Assembly: GCF_040253615.1 (NCBI RefSeq)
Contig: NZ_JBEJGY010000004.1
Coordinates: 2,294,001-2,358,000 of the forward strand
Length of the DNA: 64,000 bases
DNA from: Streptomyces sp. Edi4
GTDB taxonomy: Bacteria > Actinomycetota > Actinomycetes > Streptomycetales > Streptomycetaceae
Reading direction: 5' to 3'
Position 1 is the stretch's first letter. Each line of letters begins with the position of its first letter. The translations under genes were made by a program, and so were the position numbers. Shown piece after piece: positions 61,090 to 64,000 of the stretch. Below the pieces are notes generated by a model. The model was not told the origin of the DNA, did not search any database, and saw nothing but the letters and a program-made list of their open reading frames with translations.

Positions 61090-61752
61090 TCAGCGTTTGC
61101 GGGCGAGGGTGAGGCCATCCGCCACGGTCAGCATCACGCTGTCCATGCGCGCGTCCGCGGCCACGTGTTCATTGAACGCCCTGATCCCCGCCGCCGCCGC
61201 CCCGCCCGCCCCGGGATCCACCACCCGCCCGTGCAGCAGCACGTTGTCCGCCGCGATGAGCCCCCCGGCCCGCATCCGGGGCACCAACTCCTCCCAGTAC
61301 GCGACATAGTTCTCCTTGTCCGCGTCCAGATACGCGAAGTCGATGTGCGGCTCGGCCGGCATCGCGCGCAGCGTGTCGAGCGCCGGCGCGATCCGCAGGT
61401 CGACGCGGTCGGCGACGCCCGCCTTCGCCCAGGCCTCCTTGCCGTACGCCGTCCACTCCTCGGAGATGTCGCAGGCGATCAGCGTGCCGTCGGCCGGCAG
61501 CGCCTGCGCCATGGCGAGCGCCGAGAACCCCGTGAAGGTGCCCACCTCGACGACGTGCCGGGCGTTCACCAGGCGTACCAGGAAGGCGAGGAGCGGCGCC
61601 TGCTCCTCGGCCGACTGCATGCCCGCGTGGTCCGGCAGCCGGTCGTAGGTGGTGGTCACCAGACCCCGCTGAACGGCGTCCAGGGGCGGATTGTGCGCCA
61701 GCATGTAGGCGTACAGCTCATCCGTGATCTTGGTGCTGTTTCCCTTGCTCAT
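61090..61752 (-). CDS. O-methyltransferase (family 3, caffeoyl-CoA OMT-like)
   Basis: 220 residues. Motif I VVEVGTFTGFSALAMAQAL, acidic loop LIACDISEEW, and FAYLDADKENYVAYWEEL with LIAADNVLLHGRV, the metal-binding residues (Asp, Asp, Asn) of the family. It methylates catechol-like or CoA-linked phenols using SAM and a divalent metal. Converges with the FmdB gene. It lies beside, but apart from, the Ter-type operon. Confidence 0.9.
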   Translation of the reverse strand: MSKGNSTKITDELYAYMLAHNPPLDAVQRGLVTTTYDRLPDHAGMQSAEEQAPLLAFLVRLVNARHVVEVGTFTGFSALAMAQALPADGTLIACDISEEWTAYGKEAWAKAGVADRVDLRIAPALDTLRAMPAEPHIDFAYLDADKENYVAYWEELVPRMRAGGLIAADNVLLHGRVVDPGAGGAAAAGIRAFNEHVAADARMDSVMLTVADGLTLARKR

Positions 61753-61796
61753 GCGGCGACCGTACCTGGATCTTGGCGCCGTTCGGCCGTTTCGCG

Positions 61797-62609
61797 TCAG
61801 CGCGCGGCACGGGCCAGGAAACGCCGCAGGATCTCCTCGCCCGCGACGACGCCGCGCTCGGCCAGCGCCTCGGTGTTCGGGGCGAGCCAGCCGGCCTCGG
61901 CCAGTTCGCCGTGGCCCGGGCGCCAGGCAGCGTCGGCGGCGAGCAGCAGGTCGGCGTCGAGGAGGGAGTCCCCGGCGGCCAGGGTGAGCGTGGCCCCGGT
62001 GCGCCGGGCGATCTCACGGACCGCCGCGCTCTTGGTGAGCGGCTTCGGCACGGCGTAGACCTTGCGGCCCTGGAGCGAGACGGTCCAGCCGCGCGGCCCG
62101 GCCCAGGCGGCGAGTTCCTTGACCCACTGCTCGGGCAGCGCATCCCGCTCGACGACGAGGTAGGCGAACAGGTCCTCGGCGGTCCGTTCCTTGCGCAGCC
62201 AGCGCGGGTCGGCGGTGGCCCGCAGGTGGGCGGTGACCTCCTCCAGCGGGGCGCACTCGGCGGCGATGCGGGCGGCCACCGCGCGGGCCCAGTCCTGGTC
62301 GGACGCGCCGTCGACGAGCAGATGGCCGCCGTTGGCGCAGATCGCGAACCGCGAGGGCGGGCCGGGGAGCCGGACGCGCCGGTACTGCGCGCGGGTGCGG
62401 GTCGTGGTGGGCACGAACACGGCCGCCGACTTCAGCTCCGTGAGCAGCCGGGCCGCGTCCTCGGTGACGTACGAGAGGGGCTTGTGCTCGTACACCTCGA
62501 CGCACAGCAGTCTCGGCGCCCGCTCGTCGGGCCCGGCGATGGCGAGGGCCGCGCTGGAGTAGATCAGGGTGCGGTCGAGGTCGCTCGCGACCAGCGGGAG
62601 CGGGCTCAT
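61797..62609 (-). CDS. HAD-family hydrolase of the Ter-type biosynthetic module
   Basis: 270 residues from the ATG at 62609, overlapping the upstream stop (ATGA). HAD motif I VASDLDRTLIYS, motif II VPTTTRTRAQY, Lys in KPLTKSAAV and motif IV LAAGDSLLDADLLLAAD. Cap type resembles Cof/mannosyl-phosphoglycerate phosphatases. In many actinobacteria this gene follows the StiP/PRTase gene in a nucleoside-like biosynthetic set linked to tellurium-resistance (Ter) proteins. Confidence 0.85.
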   Translation of the reverse strand: MSPLPLVASDLDRTLIYSSAALAIAGPDERAPRLLCVEVYEHKPLSYVTEDAARLLTELKSAAVFVPTTTRTRAQYRRVRLPGPPSRFAICANGGHLLVDGASDQDWARAVAARIAAECAPLEEVTAHLRATADPRWLRKERTAEDLFAYLVVERDALPEQWVKELAAWAGPRGWTVSLQGRKVYAVPKPLTKSAAVREIARRTGATLTLAAGDSLLDADLLLAADAAWRPGHGELAEAGWLAPNTEALAERGVVAGEEILRRFLARAAR

Positions 62610-64000
62610 TCGGCCGCCACCGCCTTGCCGTCGGCGCCGGTGGCACCCCGGGTGTACTGGGGGTGGATCAGGCCGACGCAGCTGTAGGGAAGGCCGTCCA
62701 CCTCCTCGACGGGTACGCCGCGCTGCTCGGCGAGGAGGCGGACGTGGTCGAGGTCGGCGCCCGCGCCGCGCCCCGCGAGGATCTTCCAGGGGACGCGGCG
62801 AAGGAGCACCCGGGTGGTCTCGCCGACGCCGGGCTTGACCAGGTTGATGTCGTGGATCCCGTACTCCTCACTGATCCGCTCGACGGCGGCCCAGCCCTCC
62901 CAGCTCGGGGTGCGGTCGGTGTCGCGCAGCTCCTTGGCCTCGCGCTCCACGTCGTCCTCGACCTCACCGAAGCGGGCCGCGACCGCGTCGAGGAAGTCGC
63001 CCGACACGTCCGCGCCGGCCAGCTCGCGGTAGAACTTGGCGCCGTGGAAGTCGCCGGGGCCGATGAGGTCCTGGCGCAGCACGGTTCGTGAGATCAGGCC
63101 GCTCACCGTGGAGTTGAGGCAGGCGGAGGGGATGAGGAAGTCCTCGCGGGTGCCGTAGGTGCGCACACAGGACCCGGGGTCGGCGAGCACGGCGATCTCC
63201 GGGTCGAAGCCGGAGAACTCGGGGAACTCCCTTATCGCGGCGGCCAGTTCGCGGGTGATGGCGCCCTTGCCCGTCCAGCCGTCGACGAACACGACGTCGG
63301 CCGGGTCGTGGTGGGCGGCCAGCCAGCGCAGGGCGTTGGGGTCGATGCCGCGCCCGCGCACGATGGACACCGCGTAGTGCGGCAGGTCGAGGCCGTGGCG
63401 GTGCCGGGCCCAGCGGCGCATCAGGACGCCGACGGGGGTGCCGGCGCGGGCCAGCGAGACGAGCACCGGGCGCGGATGGGGGTCCCCCCGGCGCTTTCGG
63501 CGTTGGGGGAGCTCGGTCAGGACGGTCTCGGTGACCACGCCGACGGCGCGCGCGATCCGGGGGGCCGATGCGTCGAGCGCGGCGCGGAACAGCTCCTGGT
63601 ACTGGGGACTCGGCTGGTACTCGACCGGCAGCGACTCCGCGTAGTGGGCGCCGCCGTTCTGGATGGCCTCCTCGCGCTCCTCCGTGGGGGCTTCGAGCTC
63701 GGCCCCGGACAGGTCCTTGAGCAGCCAGCCCACCTCGTCGGGCGCGTAGGAGGAGAAGGCGGGTCCCCTGAGAGGTTCGGGCAGCGGCTCGGGCATGGGG
63801 GCACCTTGGGGTACGTAACTGGGCAGCACGGCCAGCACGACGTGCGGTATGTGGGCGGCGAGCTGGGCCAACAGGCCGTCGTGCGCGTGCAGTTGGGGGG
63901 TGTCGGCGACCGAGTCGACGACGGCCACGACCGCGTCGAAGCCGCCGCCCGCGACGTTGTAGGCGTACCGCTCGCCCGGTCCGTCGGCCGGGTCGTCGTG
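62606..64000 (-). CDS. StiP/phosphoribosyltransferase-type protein, N-terminally open to the window edge (possible fusion)
   Basis: At least 464 residues, no stop up to base 64000. From about 63796 (ATG, AAGGTG upstream) it matches the 'cysteine protease StiP' family: FSSYAPDEVGWLLKDL, GGAHYAESLPVEY, PVLVSLARAGTPVGVLMRRW, VFVDGWTGKGAITRELA and DPGSCVRTYGTREDFLIPSA. The phosphate-loop VFVDGWTGKGA is PRTase-like. The codons before 63796 also look coding (GERYAYNVAGGGFDAVVAVV, HIPHVVLAVLPSYV) and are in the same frame. So this is either a fusion with the upstream gene's product or a missing stop. Coupled to the HAD gene. Confidence 0.8.
   Translation of the reverse strand, partial: HDDPADGPGERYAYNVAGGGFDAVVAVVDSVADTPQLHAHDGLLAQLAAHIPHVVLAVLPSYVPQGAPMPEPLPEPLRGPAFSSYAPDEVGWLLKDLSGAELEAPTEEREEAIQNGGAHYAESLPVEYQPSPQYQELFRAALDASAPRIARAVGVVTETVLTELPQRRKRRGDPHPRPVLVSLARAGTPVGVLMRRWARHRHGLDLPHYAVSIVRGRGIDPNALRWLAAHHDPADVVFVDGWTGKGAITRELAAAIREFPEFSGFDPEIAVLADPGSCVRTYGTREDFLIPSACLNSTVSGLISRTVLRQDLIGPGDFHGAKFYRELAGADVSGDFLDAVAARFGEVEDDVEREAKELRDTDRTPSWEGWAAVERISEEYGIHDINLVKPGVGETTRVLLRRVPWKILAGRGAGADLDHVRLLAEQRGVPVEEVDGLPYSCVGLIHPQYTRGATGADGKAVAAE

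Overview
The window looks like a chromosomal segment of a Streptomyces or close relative. G+C is very high with G/C almost everywhere in third codon positions, GTG and TTG starts are common, and many families are typical of that genus: a SCO2322-like protein, DUF5753 and DUF6879 regulators, an F420-type LLM oxidoreductase, and stop/start overlaps of the ATGA and GTGA kind. All calls rest on reading the sequence; no database search was run.

Layout. 0-7 kb: the end of an ABC-2 exporter operon (ATPase, permease), its NarL-type histidine kinase, then about 4.1 kb of oppositely oriented genes (HTTM, DUF5819, ice-binding-like DUF3494), and only then the response regulator. 7-14.5 kb: a 14-helix MFS exporter, a block of 53-bp repeats, an SCP2-type thiolase, a methyltransferase, an amidase, a membrane protein and an LLM oxidoreductase. 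14.5-23.4 kb: a lipoprotein-like gene, a glycosyltransferase/methyltransferase/toroid-enzyme operon, a KstR-like TetR regulator, an aldehyde dehydrogenase with a 3Fe-4S ferredoxin, and a metallo-beta-lactamase-fold hydrolase. 23.9-29.9 kb: a probable cobalamin riboswitch followed by two exported proteins and a complete ECF transporter (T, fused A-A', S). 30.2-35.5 kb: a small lytic transglycosylase, a secreted lipase, then a divergent FadA5-like thiolase and CYP125-like P450, followed by a broken aminoglycoside phosphotransferase. 35.5-45.8 kb: a flavin-type oxidoreductase, DUF2330, a serpin, a monooxygenase, GNAT, an MFS-winged-helix fusion, a peptidoglycan-binding protein, a HAD phosphatase, a GDT1 cation exporter behind a manganese riboswitch, and a FetB-like permease. 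46-48 kb: a decay zone with a broken HNH nuclease, an intact secreted HNH nuclease and a shredded PhoD-type phosphodiesterase. 48-53 kb: DoxX, DedA, DUF2277, S4, CorA and DUF1990 genes with two tandem-repeat fields. 53.8-57.1 kb: an accessory cassette (DUF6879/XRE pair plus small ORFs) ending at a tRNA-Val. 57.3-64 kb: DUF4097 lipoprotein, coiled-coil protein, DUF4383, FmdB, O-methyltransferase, and the end of a Ter-type biosynthetic operon (HAD, PRTase/StiP).

Main themes. (1) A scattered steroid-catabolism-like regulon: KstR-like regulator, CYP125, FadA5, SCP2-thiolase, ALDH and ferredoxin. Two GAAC-type sites and one separate 15-bp palindrome recur in the promoters. (2) A cobalamin uptake locus in which the two exported proteins may be a split, bacterial transcobalamin-like binding system. 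(3) A dispersed intergenic element of 53-bp units that always follows a gene's 3' end in the direction of transcription, and that in one case supplies the end of the coding sequence.
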